A stretch of DNA of 64,000 bases, from contig CAWIVS010000009.1 of NCBI GenBank assembly GCA_963839685.1, forward strand, positions 62,001-126,000. The letters are read 5' to 3'. Every line of letters starts with the position of its first letter. Within the stretch, counting starts at the first letter, position 1. The position numbers and the translations under genes were made by a program. Origin of the DNA: CADEED01 sp963839685. GTDB lineage: Bacteria; Pseudomonadota; Gammaproteobacteria; Steroidobacterales; Steroidobacteraceae. The notes beneath the pieces were generated by a model, which saw nothing but the letters and a program-made list of their open reading frames with translations, was not told the origin of the DNA and did not search any database. Below are positions 38,482 to 47,853 of the stretch, in pieces.

Positions 38482-39408
38482 ATGAGCGCCCAACCCGATC
38501 TCGACCACGAAGAACTCATCTCCCGCATCCGCCGCGACATGCTGGACAGCTGGGACGAAGAGCTCGAGATGGATGTCGAGGACTACCATCCCCTGCCCAA
38601 CCTTCCCGACGGTGGCGCGAACCGGCCCGTCGAAAAGGACTATCGCAAGACGTATTTCCAGCAGCTGTTCCGCTTGCAGGGCGAGCTGGTGAAATTGCAG
38701 GACTGGGTCGCGGCGACCAGGCAGAAGGTCGTGATCCTGTTCGAAGGCCGCGATGCGGCCGGCAAGGGCGGCGCCATCAAACGCATCACGCAAAAGCTCA
38801 ACCCTCGCGTCTGCCGCGTGGTCGCGCTGCCCGCGCCCAACGATCGCGAACGCACGCAGTGGTACTTCCAGCGTTACATCACTCATCTGCCCGCGGCCGG
38901 TGAGATCGTTCTCTTCGATCGCAGCTGGTACAACCGCGCCGGCGTCGAGCATGTGATGGGCTTCTGCACGGACGAGGAATACGACGAGTTCTATCGCTCG
39001 GTGCCGGAGTTCGAAAGGATGTTAGTCAGGTCCGGCATCCGGCTCCTGAAATACTGGTTCTCCATCACCGATGAAGAACAGCACCTGAGATTCCTGGGCC
39101 GCATTCACGACCCGCTCAAGCAGTGGAAACTCTCGCCCATGGACCTGGAATCCCGCCGGCGCTGGGAGGAATACACCAAGGCCAAGGAGATCATGCTGGA
39201 GCGCAGCCACATTCCCGAGGCGCGCTGGTGGGTGGTGCAGGCGGTCGACAAGAAACGCGCACGACTCAACTGCATCGATCACCTGCTCAAGCAGTTTCCG
39301 TACGCGGAGACGCCCAAGCACTCCGTGATCCTGCCTGATCGCGAGCGCCACGAGGACTACAACCGTCAGCCGGTGCCGGCCAACATGCTGGTGCCGGAGC
39401 TCTACTGA
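38482..39408 (+). CDS. ppk2: Polyphosphate kinase 2
   Basis: 308-residue PPK2 that transfers phosphate between polyphosphate and nucleoside diphosphates. Walker A is GRDAAGKGGAIKRITQKL (~residue 90), the Walker B/lid region is LFDRSWYNRAGVEHVMGFC, and the conserved PMDLESRRRWEEYTKAKEIM follows. Length fits class I PPK2 (NDP-phosphorylating). A GGGAGCAC site precedes the ATG. Its 3' end overlaps the convergent CGNR gene by seven bases. Confidence 0.95.
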   Translation: MSAQPDLDHEELISRIRRDMLDSWDEELEMDVEDYHPLPNLPDGGANRPVEKDYRKTYFQQLFRLQGELVKLQDWVAATRQKVVILFEGRDAAGKGGAIKRITQKLNPRVCRVVALPAPNDRERTQWYFQRYITHLPAAGEIVLFDRSWYNRAGVEHVMGFCTDEEYDEFYRSVPEFERMLVRSGIRLLKYWFSITDEEQHLRFLGRIHDPLKQWKLSPMDLESRRRWEEYTKAKEIMLERSHIPEARWWVVQAVDKKRARLNCIDHLLKQFPYAETPKHSVILPDRERHEDYNRQPVPANMLVPELY

Positions 39409-39950
39409 CGCGCGCGGTGCGCCGCCACGCGCACCCGCGTCGCGCAGCGCGGACCGCAGAAGCGCTGCTCGCCGCGCTTGGAGACGTCGAGAAACACGTC
39501 GGCGCACGGATCGGCGCCGCAGACACGCAGTCGTTCGAAACCAAACTCCCTGACGATGTGCGCGGCGCTCACCGCGACCGCGGAGCGCAGTGCCTCCGCG
39601 AGGTCGAGTGACGTGTCGACCGACCACTCGAGGCGCGGTGCGGCGCGTTCGCGCCCCACCCGCATCTGCACGTGTGCCTCTTCCAGTAACGCATTGAGCC
39701 GTCGCGCCATCTCGGCGTGGCTCTCGGCCGTGAACAGTCCTCGCACCTGGGTGCGAACTGCGCGCACCGCCTCGAGGTCCGCGGCCGTGGGCCGCCGCGG
39801 CCACGAGATCTCGTGTTCCGCGAGAAAAGTCGCCAGGTTCGCGGGCGTCGCGAGATGCTCGGGCACGTCGATTGAATGGTCGAGCGTGTTCACCAGGTTC
39901 TCGGCGATGGCGCCGAACGGGACCGGAAAGCTGTAACGCCTGTAATTCAC
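39402..39950 (-). CDS. CGNR zinc-finger (ABATE) transcription regulator
   Basis: 182-residue protein with an N-terminal ABATE domain (LVNTLDHSIDVPEHLATPAN) and a C-terminal CGNR zinc finger (CGADPCADVFLDVSKRGEQR, then FCGPRCATR with the Cys-Cys pair). These are putative stress-responsive DNA-binding regulators. The start is GTG at 39950. It diverges from the DUF5916 gene across an inverted repeat, and a further TGTAACGCC copy lies inside its own first codons. Confidence 0.9.
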   Translation of the reverse strand: MNYRRYSFPVPFGAIAENLVNTLDHSIDVPEHLATPANLATFLAEHEISWPRRPTAADLEAVRAVRTQVRGLFTAESHAEMARRLNALLEEAHVQMRVGRERAAPRLEWSVDTSLDLAEALRSAVAVSAAHIVREFGFERLRVCGADPCADVFLDVSKRGEQRFCGPRCATRVRVAAHRARQ

Positions 39951-39977
39951 TTGAAGCAGTACATGGATCCGGGTTAG

Positions 39978-40010
39978 TGTAACGCCATATTACCATATAA
40001 GGCGTTACAG
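39978..40010. promoter_or_regulatory. Inverted repeat between CGNR regulator and DUF5916 gene
   Basis: Arms TGTAACGCC and GGCGTTACA around an ATATTACCATATAA centre, ending just before the ATG of the DUF5916 gene. A third half-site TGTAACGCC is at 39932. The half-site is close to the TGTAACGACC of the palindrome at 20721. Probable operator for the CGNR protein. Confidence 0.6.
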
Positions 40011-42236
40011 ATGGGGCCGCCGCGGGTTTTCAGTTGCTTGCTGGTGGCCGCGATCATGGCGCCTGCCGCCTCCGCCACGCAACCCGCCGCGGCGCCATTC
40101 CGCATGGCGGACCTCGGTGAGAACGCGCCGCTTCGAATCGACGGCGTACTCGAAGCCGCCTGGGACGACGTGCCCGCGATCGATGAATTCATCGAGTACC
40201 GCCCGCGCCAGGGTGTACCCGCCTCGGTGCGCACCGAGGTGCGGCTGGCGCGCGATGCCCGGCATGTCTACATCGCGGCCCGCATGTTCGATCCCGACAT
40301 CGCGCGACTGCGCACCGGACTTGCGCGCCGTGACAACTTCTCGAACGAACAGGACTGGATATCCATCGCCGTGGATCCGGTGGGAACCCGGCGGGTGGCG
40401 CAGCTGTTCTATTTCAATCCCGATGGCGTGGTGTGGGACGGGCTTTCCAACGAGGACGCCGGCACTGCGAGTTCGGCGGCGGATTTCGAAGTCGAGGTGG
40501 CCACGCACATCAACGCAGACAGCTGGGTGGTCGAGATGCGCATCCCCTTCAATGAGTTGCGTTACGCCTCGCGCACACCCGAAAACTGGCACCTGCTGAT
40601 CCGGCGCAACTATCCGCGCCAGGAACGCCACGCCATGGCGGCCCCGGCGATTCCGGCCAATGCGCCCTGCTTCATGTGCCTGGCGGCACCGGTCCGGCCA
40701 CCGGGTGAGCTGCCCTCGCCCAGCTCGCTGAGCGTCGTGCCGCATGCCGTGGCACTCGGCAGCGCCGCGGACCTGGGCAGCGGCGAGGAATGGCATACCG
40801 ACCTCGAACCTGGTCTCGATGCCAAGTGGCGCGTGGGTGCAACGACGGTATTCGACGTGGCCCTGAACCCGGACTTTTCGCAGGTGGAGCTCGACACGCC
40901 ACAGCTTTCCTCCAATCGCCAGTTCGCCGTGAGCCTGCCGGAGAAGCGGCCCTTCTTTCTCGAAGGCATCGACATGCTGGATTCGCCGCTCACGGCTATC
41001 TACACACGCTCGATCACGGATCCGGCCTGGGGGCTGCGCGGCACGAACCGCGGATCCTGGGACGGCGTGCTGCTGACCACGGTCGACGATGGTGGCGGCA
41101 TCATGGTGCTGCCGGGCGCCTACAGCGCACGCTACGTGTTGCAGGATTTTCGTTCGCACGCGACCGTCGGCAGGCTGCGCAAACCGGTGGGCGCACTCAC
41201 CTTTGGTGCGCTGCTGACAGACCGCCGCGCAGGAGACGGCTACAACACCGTGGCTGGCCCCGATGTCACGTGGCGCCTGTCACCGGGCACGCGCGTCAAC
41301 GCGCAGTGGCTTGCCAGCCGCACGCACGGCGACGGCGAATTCCCCGGTGTCGGCGGCAGTGACACCGCGGACGGCAATGCGTTCACCCTGGATATGCTCC
41401 ATGAGAGTCCGCAATGGCATGGCACCCTGCTGCTGCAAAGGCTCGACGAGGAGTTTCGCGCCGACAACGGCTATGTTCCGCAGGTCGGGATACGCAGTGT
41501 TGCCGGCGAACTGCGTTACAAGGTGAACGATCTGCCGCACATTGCCGAGCTGGCGCCTTACATCAGCGGCGACTGGCGCGAAGATCTCGACGGCGTGCTG
41601 GTGAGTCTTGCGCCGCGCGTCGGCGCGCTCACCACTTTCACCAACAACCTGGTGCTCACCACCGAGTGGCGGCCGCGGGAACAGTTGCGGCTGCAGCGAG
41701 ACGGCGAGCTGCACGAATACGCGCAGGGGTACGTCGCCATGACCGCGTATCCCGGCGGGCAATTGCCCACGATGACGCTTTCGGCGGTGTTCGGCGACGC
41801 CGTGGATTTTGCGGGCGATCGCGTCGGCCACGGCGAAACCTTCGGCTTCTCGGCGCTGTGGCGGCCGTGGTCGCGGCTCGAGGTGCAGCCGAGTGTCGAC
41901 TACACCACGGTGCGTTCGGGCGCGGAACTCTCCGCCGGGCGCACACGCGAGAGCGTCGCGCAGCTGTTGGCAACTTTCCATCTCTCGGTGCGCGACCGCT
42001 TCCGGCTGATCCTGCAGCGTGTCGACGCCGACCGCGAGTCCACAGGGCCGCGCTCCGACTACACGCGCGAAGTGGGTTCGCTGCTGTTCACTCACGAGCG
42101 CTCGCTGACCCGGCGCTTCGACGCTGGCATCTCCTACACGAAAGCCGCGGACCCGGATTCTCTCGTCGTTGAAGGCGCGGAAGTTTTCGTCAAGTTCCAG
42201 TGGGGCATCTCGAGCACGGGCGGATTCCACCGGTAA
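40011..42236 (+). CDS. DUF5916 protein with CBM9-like N-terminus
   Basis: 741-residue secreted protein. A signal peptide (CLLVAAIMAPAASATQPA) is followed by a CBM9-like beta-sandwich (RIDGVLEAAWDDVPAIDEFI) and the DUF5916 region (LLIRRNYPRQERHAM, FDVALNPDFSQVELDTPQLS, LPEKRPFFLEGIDMLDSPL), then a long beta-strand-rich C-terminus ending FVKFQWGISSTGGFHR, consistent with an outer-membrane barrel. Function unknown in the family. The ATG starts immediately after the inverted repeat, so the leader is very short. Confidence 0.88.
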   Translation: MGPPRVFSCLLVAAIMAPAASATQPAAAPFRMADLGENAPLRIDGVLEAAWDDVPAIDEFIEYRPRQGVPASVRTEVRLARDARHVYIAARMFDPDIARLRTGLARRDNFSNEQDWISIAVDPVGTRRVAQLFYFNPDGVVWDGLSNEDAGTASSAADFEVEVATHINADSWVVEMRIPFNELRYASRTPENWHLLIRRNYPRQERHAMAAPAIPANAPCFMCLAAPVRPPGELPSPSSLSVVPHAVALGSAADLGSGEEWHTDLEPGLDAKWRVGATTVFDVALNPDFSQVELDTPQLSSNRQFAVSLPEKRPFFLEGIDMLDSPLTAIYTRSITDPAWGLRGTNRGSWDGVLLTTVDDGGGIMVLPGAYSARYVLQDFRSHATVGRLRKPVGALTFGALLTDRRAGDGYNTVAGPDVTWRLSPGTRVNAQWLASRTHGDGEFPGVGGSDTADGNAFTLDMLHESPQWHGTLLLQRLDEEFRADNGYVPQVGIRSVAGELRYKVNDLPHIAELAPYISGDWREDLDGVLVSLAPRVGALTTFTNNLVLTTEWRPREQLRLQRDGELHEYAQGYVAMTAYPGGQLPTMTLSAVFGDAVDFAGDRVGHGETFGFSALWRPWSRLEVQPSVDYTTVRSGAELSAGRTRESVAQLLATFHLSVRDRFRLILQRVDADRESTGPRSDYTREVGSLLFTHERSLTRRFDAGISYTKAADPDSLVVEGAEVFVKFQWGISSTGGFHR

Positions 42237-42296
42237 ATCGCGGCCGGCACGCCCGCAGGCGTACTATCCGGCACCAAACAATCCCGGGGAGTACGC

Positions 42297-43208
42297 ATGC
42301 GTATTGTCATTCCAGTGCTGCTGGTGCTGCTGGCCGCCTCACACACCCTGAAAGGCGCCGAAGCGCCCGTCAGCCAGTCCGCCAAAGCAGTGCTGGTCAC
42401 TGGCGCGAGTAGCGGCATTGGCCGCAATGTCACGGAGCGACTCGCCGCCGCCGGCTACTTCGTCTACGCGGGGGCGCGCAAAGACGCCGACCTCGCGGCA
42501 CTGAACGCAATCAAGAATGTGCAGGCCTTGCGGCTCGATGTCACGAAGCAGGAAGACATTGATGCGGCGGTGGCCGCGATCACCAAGGCCGGACGCGGGC
42601 TGTACGGGCTGGTCAACAACGCCGGTGTTGCAACACCCGGACCCATGGCCGAAATCAACATGCAGGAGTTCGATCTGCAGATGCAGGTCAATGTCTACGG
42701 ACCAGTGCGCATGACCAAGGCATTCCTGCCGCTGCTGCTCGCGAGCAAGGGGCGCATTACCAACATCGGATCGATCTCCGGCGTGCTCGCGAGCAAGGAC
42801 CTGAACACCTACTCGATGACCAAACACGCCATCGAAGCGTTCACCGATTCGCTCGCGACCGAACTCGCGCCGCAGGGCGTTTTCGTCAACGTCGTCGAAC
42901 CTGGAAACTACAACTCCGAGATCGGCGCCAGCGCCACCAGGCGCACGGGTCAGCAGACGCGCATGACCGATCGCAGCAAGTACAAGCCGCCGGATGAAGT
43001 GGCGGCGGCGGTGGAGCTCGCCTTGTTCGAACCCACGCCGAAACGCCGCTACATGGTGACGCCGGACCAGGGTGAAGCGGAACGTACCATTCGCAAGCAG
43101 ATTGAGCAGCTCGTGCAGCTCAATGAGCGCCAGCCGTATTCCTACGATCGCGATGCGCTGGTCAGGATGCTGGACGAGGCGTTAAAGACAACTTCGCCAG
43201 GCAAGTAA
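42297..43208 (+). CDS. SDR family oxidoreductase with N-terminal signal/anchor
   Basis: 303-residue short-chain dehydrogenase. The NAD(P)-binding motif TGASSGIGRNV starts near residue 38; NNAG, the catalytic Ser strand IGSISGVLAS and YSMTK follow in order. It carries an unusual hydrophobic N-terminus (IVIPVLLVLLAASHTLKG), so it may be exported or membrane-anchored. Substrate unknown. The stop codon is the first part of a palindromic repeat. Confidence 0.9.
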   Translation: MRIVIPVLLVLLAASHTLKGAEAPVSQSAKAVLVTGASSGIGRNVTERLAAAGYFVYAGARKDADLAALNAIKNVQALRLDVTKQEDIDAAVAAITKAGRGLYGLVNNAGVATPGPMAEINMQEFDLQMQVNVYGPVRMTKAFLPLLLASKGRITNIGSISGVLASKDLNTYSMTKHAIEAFTDSLATELAPQGVFVNVVEPGNYNSEIGASATRRTGQQTRMTDRSKYKPPDEVAAAVELALFEPTPKRRYMVTPDQGEAERTIRKQIEQLVQLNERQPYSYDRDALVRMLDEALKTTSPGK

Positions 43209-43326
43209 ACGGGGACTTGCCCCCCCATTTCTTTCGAATATGGCTAGCGAATAGGGGCTGCCCCCTTTTCGGGAGGCTCTTCCCCGCTGGCAAGGAAAAC
43301 AGGAATTTCCCCATTTTCCTCTTCGA
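43206..43326. repeat. Palindromic repeat, compound copy R6
   Basis: GGGGACTTGCCCC, a GGCTAGCGAATAG core, GGGG-CTG-CCCC, and a separate GGAAAACAGGAATTTCCCCA arm that matches 56813-56832. The element starts at the SDR stop and covers the last ~28 codons of ccoS. Confidence 0.72.
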
Positions 43327-43450
43327 GCGCGGCGCTGGCGTGCCGTTCGAGATCATCGTACTGCCCATCGTCGATGGCCCAGAACAAAGCCCAGATGGCG
43401 CAGCCGAGTATTCCCAGGGCTAGCAACACGAGGGCATAGGAAATGCTCAT
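43244..43450 (-). CDS. ccoS: Cytochrome oxidase maturation protein CcoS
   Basis: 68-residue single-helix protein needed for cofactor insertion into the cbb3 subunit CcoN. The family part is MSISYALVLLALGILGCAIW followed by ALFWAIDDGQYDDLERHA. The tail from about residue 45 (NGEIPVFLASGEEPPEKGAA) is encoded by repeat R6, including the TAG stop. It overlaps the ccoI stop by four bases (ATGA), so it is translationally coupled. Confidence 0.9.
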   Translation of the reverse strand: MSISYALVLLALGILGCAIWALFWAIDDGQYDDLERHASAALEEENGEIPVFLASGEEPPEKGAAPIR

Positions 43451-45666
43451 GGGACTGACTCCGATGTGGCGAGACGGCGCGCGTTGAGAACCACGCCGAG
43501 GGAGGAAAGTGACATGCCGAGGGCGGCGAGCCACGGCGACACGAAGCCGAGCGCGGCGAGCGGCACGGCGGCGAGGTTATAGGCCAGCGCCCAGGCGAGG
43601 TTCTGGCGCATCACGCGTAATGCATTGCGCGCCGCGGCGATGGCACGCGGCAGCGTGGAGAGGCCATCGTGCACCAGCAGCAGGTCCGAGGCCGACTGCG
43701 CGATCGCGGAGCCCTGCCCCATGGCGCACGACACGTCGGCGGCCGCGAGCACCGGTCCGTCGTTGATGCCGTCGCCGACCATGAGCACACGGCGGCCGTC
43801 GGCGCGCAGCTCCTGCAGAAGTTTGATCTTGTCGTCGGGCGTGAGTCGCGCGTGCGCATGCTGGATGTTGAGCGAGCGGGCCGCGCCGCTCACGGCGGCG
43901 CCGCTGTCGCCACTGGCGATGGTCACCGCGAGACCCATGCCGCGCAGCTCTTCGATGGCGGCGCCGGCGTCCGCACGCAGCGGCACTCCCAGCTGGAATT
44001 CCGCGACCCCGGCCCGCTCGCTGCCGAGATGCAGCGTGGTGGCGTCGGTATCGGGCGATAGCGGTCGAGTAATGAGGAGCGGTGGAGCCAGTGCCTCGAC
44101 GAAGTCGCGGCGACCCAGTCGCCAGCGCACGCCGTCGATGCGTCCCTCGACGCCCTTACCCTCAAACTCGCTCAGCGCATCCGCGCACAGTTCGGCATCC
44201 TGGTGCGGCCGGAATGCCTCCGCGAGCGGATGCGCCGAGCCTCGCTCGAGCGCGGCCGCCATGGCTAGCGCCTGCTCGCGCGAAATCGATCCGAGTAGCT
44301 TGACGTCGACGACGCCGGTCGAATTGCCGGTGAGGGTCCCGGTCTTGTCGAAGATCACGGTGTCGGCGCGCGCCAGCCGTTCGATGGCATCGGCGCGCGT
44401 CACCAGCACCCCGAGGCGCGCCAGGCGTGTGGTCGCGGCGGCCAGCGCCACCGGCGTGGCCAGCGACAACGCGCACGGACAGGTGACCACCAGCACCGCG
44501 AGCACCGCGGCGAACGCGCGGGCGGGATCGACGGGCCACCAGGCCACCGCCGTGATCAACGCCAGCACCAGGATGACGCCGACGAACCACGAGGCCGCAC
44601 GATCGGCGGCCAGCGCGATCTGCGGACGGGTGGCCTGCGCGCGCTCGAGCAGCCGCACCATCGATGCCAGTGTCGAGCCCTCCACCGTCGTAGTCGCCTC
44701 GAGCGTGAGCGGCGAGCCCAGGTTCACGCTGCCGCCGCGAATCCGTTCTCCCGCGCCGCGTCGCACCGCCGCGGACTCGCCCGTGATCAGCGACTCGTCG
44801 AGCGAGGCGTGAAAGTCAGCCGGCAGATCCGCGGGTACCGCGGCATCCACCGCCACCACCCCGCCCTTCGGCACGAGGAACCGGTCGCCGACGGACAGCG
44901 CGTGAGCATCGACGCGTTCACGTTGACCGCCCGCCAGCAACCGCGTCACCTGCGCGGGCAGGCTGCGCGCCAGCGCCTCGGATGAGTTCAGGCTGCGGTG
45001 ACGCACACTCATCTCGACGAAACGCCCGGCCGAGAGAAAGAAGATGAACATGCCGACCGAATCGAAATACACCTCGCCGGCGGCGCGCAGCGTGTTGAAT
45101 ACACTTGGCAACCAGGCCAGCAGCAATGCGAGTGCCACCGGCACATCCATGCCGAGCCGGTGCGCCTTGAGATCGCGCCACGCGCCCGCCAGGAACGGCG
45201 CGCCGCTGTAGAACAGCACCGGCGTCACGACGATCATGCCGGCGATGCGCATCAGCTGTGCCATCGAGGCATCGATGTCGGTCACGCCATACAACGCGCT
45301 GAGATACATCATCGCCTGCATCATTCCGAGCGATGCGAGACCGACCCGCTTGAGCGCGGTTCGGCGTTCGCGCTGGTATTCGGCCGTCGCGGCGGTTCCC
45401 GCAAGCGGCACGGGCCTGAATCCGGCGCGCGTAACCGCCCCCAGGATCTGCGTCAATCCGGTCGCACCATGGCCGCGCCACGCCACCGAGACTCGCGCGG
45501 TCGCATTGTTGACGCGCACCGTGACGACGTCGGGCAAGGAGGTCACCGCCTTTTCGATGCTGCGCGCACAGGCCGCGCAGTGCATGCCGTCGACCAGGAA
45601 CACGACATGTTCGTGTTCGCCCGCGTCGAGCGACCAGCGCGCATGCAGTGCGTCGACCGCGCTCAC
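43447..45666 (-). CDS. ccoI: Copper-transporting P1B-type ATPase CcoI/FixI
   Basis: 739-residue heavy-metal ATPase that supplies copper for cbb3 assembly. The N-terminal HMA domain has GMHCAACARS; the membrane CPC motif is in VTCPCALSLATPVALAAAT; the phosphorylation site is FDKTGTLTGN; the hinge is MVGDGINDGPVLAAADVSCA. The GTG at 45666 is chosen because it lies ten bases after the ccoH stop; further upstream the frame is antisense-like. Gene order G-H-I-S is the standard cco assembly operon. Confidence 0.94.
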   Translation of the reverse strand: MSAVDALHARWSLDAGEHEHVVFLVDGMHCAACARSIEKAVTSLPDVVTVRVNNATARVSVAWRGHGATGLTQILGAVTRAGFRPVPLAGTAATAEYQRERRTALKRVGLASLGMMQAMMYLSALYGVTDIDASMAQLMRIAGMIVVTPVLFYSGAPFLAGAWRDLKAHRLGMDVPVALALLLAWLPSVFNTLRAAGEVYFDSVGMFIFFLSAGRFVEMSVRHRSLNSSEALARSLPAQVTRLLAGGQRERVDAHALSVGDRFLVPKGGVVAVDAAVPADLPADFHASLDESLITGESAAVRRGAGERIRGGSVNLGSPLTLEATTTVEGSTLASMVRLLERAQATRPQIALAADRAASWFVGVILVLALITAVAWWPVDPARAFAAVLAVLVVTCPCALSLATPVALAAATTRLARLGVLVTRADAIERLARADTVIFDKTGTLTGNSTGVVDVKLLGSISREQALAMAAALERGSAHPLAEAFRPHQDAELCADALSEFEGKGVEGRIDGVRWRLGRRDFVEALAPPLLITRPLSPDTDATTLHLGSERAGVAEFQLGVPLRADAGAAIEELRGMGLAVTIASGDSGAAVSGAARSLNIQHAHARLTPDDKIKLLQELRADGRRVLMVGDGINDGPVLAAADVSCAMGQGSAIAQSASDLLLVHDGLSTLPRAIAAARNALRVMRQNLAWALAYNLAAVPLAALGFVSPWLAALGMSLSSLGVVLNARRLATSESVP

Positions 45667-45676
45667 GACGTGCCAC

Positions 45677-46189
45677 TCATTGGATTCCCTCGGGATTGCG
45701 CGCGCGCAACTCCAACCGCTCGAGGCCACCGACAAGCTGCGCGCGAATACTCCATTGCCCGGCGGCATCCTCCAGCGCCACACGCCAGCGGCCCACCGGC
45801 AGCGGTGTGCATTCGCCGCGATATTCGCCGGAAGCAACGCGCGCCAGCAGCAACACCCGATCGAGTCCCGGGTCGGAGGAATTGGCGAACAGCACGGTCA
45901 GCGCCTGCGGATCGCCCGGCGCATTCCGCAGCGTCGCCGAACATTCGCCGACGGCGTGCGCATCGAGTGTCACTTCGATGCCGTGCTCCGCGGCCGCGCG
46001 TGCCAGTGCGAAATCGCGGTCGAGATTTTTGCCTTCGACGTGGTAAATGGCGGGCAGCTGGTGATCCGCCTTGGTCAGCGCGATCGCGAGAGTCGCGAGA
46101 CCACCGATCACGGCGGCGCCCAACAATACCCAGATCAACCAGAATACCGGGTTGGCGCGCAGCGGGTTGTCGATCGGGGGTCGGATCAT
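45677..46189 (-). CDS. ccoH: FixH family protein CcoH
   Basis: 170-residue membrane-anchored assembly factor. One N-terminal helix (FWLIWVLLGAAVIGGLATLA) is followed by the FixH periplasmic domain with VLFANSSDPGLDRVLLLARV and YRGECTPLPVGRWRVALEDA. The ATG at 46189 follows the ccoG stop directly. Confidence 0.88.
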   Translation of the reverse strand: MIRPPIDNPLRANPVFWLIWVLLGAAVIGGLATLAIALTKADHQLPAIYHVEGKNLDRDFALARAAAEHGIEVTLDAHAVGECSATLRNAPGDPQALTVLFANSSDPGLDRVLLLARVASGEYRGECTPLPVGRWRVALEDAAGQWSIRAQLVGGLERLELRARNPEGIQ

Positions 46190-46190
46190 G

Positions 46191-47585
46191 TCATCTCGCT
46201 GGCGCCAGGAAGCGCGCGTCCGTGGTGGCGTGTACCTGCTCGTCATCCACGGAGCGCACTGTCAACGTGATGGTCTCGGGCCCGAGTGGTTCGTAGGCGG
46301 CGCGTCGCACGCGCAGCGGCAGCGAGTACACCGCGCCACTGGCCACGCGATACTCGCGATCCGCCGGAATCAGCGTGAGAGCCGAAGCGCCCTGTGCCTC
46401 GATATGAAAGCGCTGCTCGCTCTCGGACTTGTTGAGGATGCGCAGCGTGTAGACGTTGTCGACGTTGCCGTCATCGGTGAGCTTGTACAGCGTGTTGCGG
46501 TCACGCAGGACGTCGAGCGACACCGGCGAGCGCAACGCGATGGCCACGACGAAGCCGACGACCAGCGCACCCAGCAGGGCGCCGTAGATGAGCACGCGCG
46601 GCCTGAGCACCCGCGTAGCCTGGTGATCCAGCGCGTGCTGGGTGCTGTAACGAATGAGACCGCGCGGCGAACCCATCTTGTCCATGACGTCATCGCAGGC
46701 GTCGATGCACGCCGCGCAGGCGATGCATTCGATCTGCAGGCCCTGGCGAATGTCGATGCCCGTGGGGCAGACCTGCACACACCAGGTGCAATCGATGCAG
46801 TCACCCAGGCCCTGCTCGCGCGGATTGGTGCCACGTTTGCGCGCGCCGCGTGGCTCGCCGCGTTCGCCGTCATAGGTGATGATCAGCGTGTCCTTGTCGA
46901 ACATCGCACTCTGGAAGCGCGCGTAGGGACACATGTACTTGCACACCTGCTCGCGCAGATAACCGGCGTTGCCATAGGTGGCGAAGGCGTAGAACAGGAT
47001 CCAGAACGTCTCCCACGGCCCGAGCGACAACGTCACCACGTCCTGCGCCAGTGTGCGAATGGGCGTGAAGAAGCCGACGAAGGTGAAGCCGGTCCAGAGC
47101 GCGAACGTCACCCACATGAACTGCTTGGCCGACTTGCGCGCCAGCTTGTGGGAATTCCACGGACCGCGATCCAGTCGCTGACGCGCCGCGCGGTCGCCTT
47201 CGGCGAGGCGTTCCATCCACAGGAAGGTCTCGGTCCAGACCGTCTGCGGACAGGCATAGCCGCACCACAACCGGCCGCCGATCGCCGTGAAGAAGAACAG
47301 TGCCAGCGCCGCGATGATCAGCAGCAGCGCGAGAAAGATGAAATCCTGCGGCCAGAACACCAGCCCGAAAATGAAGAACTTGCGCGCGGGCAGATCGAAC
47401 AGCACCGCCTGCCGCTCGTTCCAGTTGACCCACGGCAGCAGGTAGTAGATTCCGAGCAACGCCCACACCGACAGCACTCGCAAACGTGCAAAGCGGCCGG
47501 TGACTTCGCGCGGATAGATCTTTTCCTGCGCAACGTACAGCGGCTGCCCGGCGCCGTGCAGCGGAATCTGGATGTCAGCGGCCAC
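46191..47585 (-). CDS. ccoG: Cytochrome c oxidase accessory protein CcoG (FixG)
   Basis: 464-residue membrane iron-sulfur protein. Five or so N-terminal and central helices, GGRLWCGYACPQTVWTE, then two 4Fe-4S ferredoxin motifs: CIDCTWCVQVCPTGID and CIACAACIDACDD. The C-terminal Ig-like domain ends the protein. It acts in copper reduction/maturation of cbb3 oxidase. It overlaps the 92-residue gene by 11 bases. Confidence 0.95.
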   Translation of the reverse strand: MAADIQIPLHGAGQPLYVAQEKIYPREVTGRFARLRVLSVWALLGIYYLLPWVNWNERQAVLFDLPARKFFIFGLVFWPQDFIFLALLLIIAALALFFFTAIGGRLWCGYACPQTVWTETFLWMERLAEGDRAARQRLDRGPWNSHKLARKSAKQFMWVTFALWTGFTFVGFFTPIRTLAQDVVTLSLGPWETFWILFYAFATYGNAGYLREQVCKYMCPYARFQSAMFDKDTLIITYDGERGEPRGARKRGTNPREQGLGDCIDCTWCVQVCPTGIDIRQGLQIECIACAACIDACDDVMDKMGSPRGLIRYSTQHALDHQATRVLRPRVLIYGALLGALVVGFVVAIALRSPVSLDVLRDRNTLYKLTDDGNVDNVYTLRILNKSESEQRFHIEAQGASALTLIPADREYRVASGAVYSLPLRVRRAAYEPLGPETITLTVRSVDDEQVHATTDARFLAPAR

Positions 47586-47853
47586 GACGGTCCGGCCGCG
47601 CCAGCTGCCAGCACAGGGTCGCGGCCAGCAGGCCGATCAGCCAGAACAGGAAGAAGCCCAGCGCGTAAACCGCGCGACGCGTGGTCCACCACGGCGGCAG
47701 GTCCCCGGCGGCGATTCCCTCCGGGTCGAGAAAGGCGAAACACACCACCATGCCGAGCGCCGCGGCGAGAAAGGAGCTCCAGGCAATGGCGCCCAATGCG
47801 CGGCCGCGCTCACCCAGCTCCTGGGTGCTGTCAGCGGGCAGCGGCGGGTTCAT
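47575..47853 (-). CDS. Small two-helix membrane protein in the cco operon
   Basis: 92 residues with two membrane helices (IAWSSFLAAALGMVVCFAFL and AVYALGFFLFWLIGLLAATL). It overlaps ccoP by 23 bases at its start and ccoG by 11 bases at its end, so translation is coupled. I know no named family; position suggests a cbb3 assembly or stability role. Confidence 0.75.
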   Translation of the reverse strand: MNPPLPADSTQELGERGRALGAIAWSSFLAAALGMVVCFAFLDPEGIAAGDLPPWWTTRRAVYALGFFLFWLIGLLAATLCWQLARPDRRGR

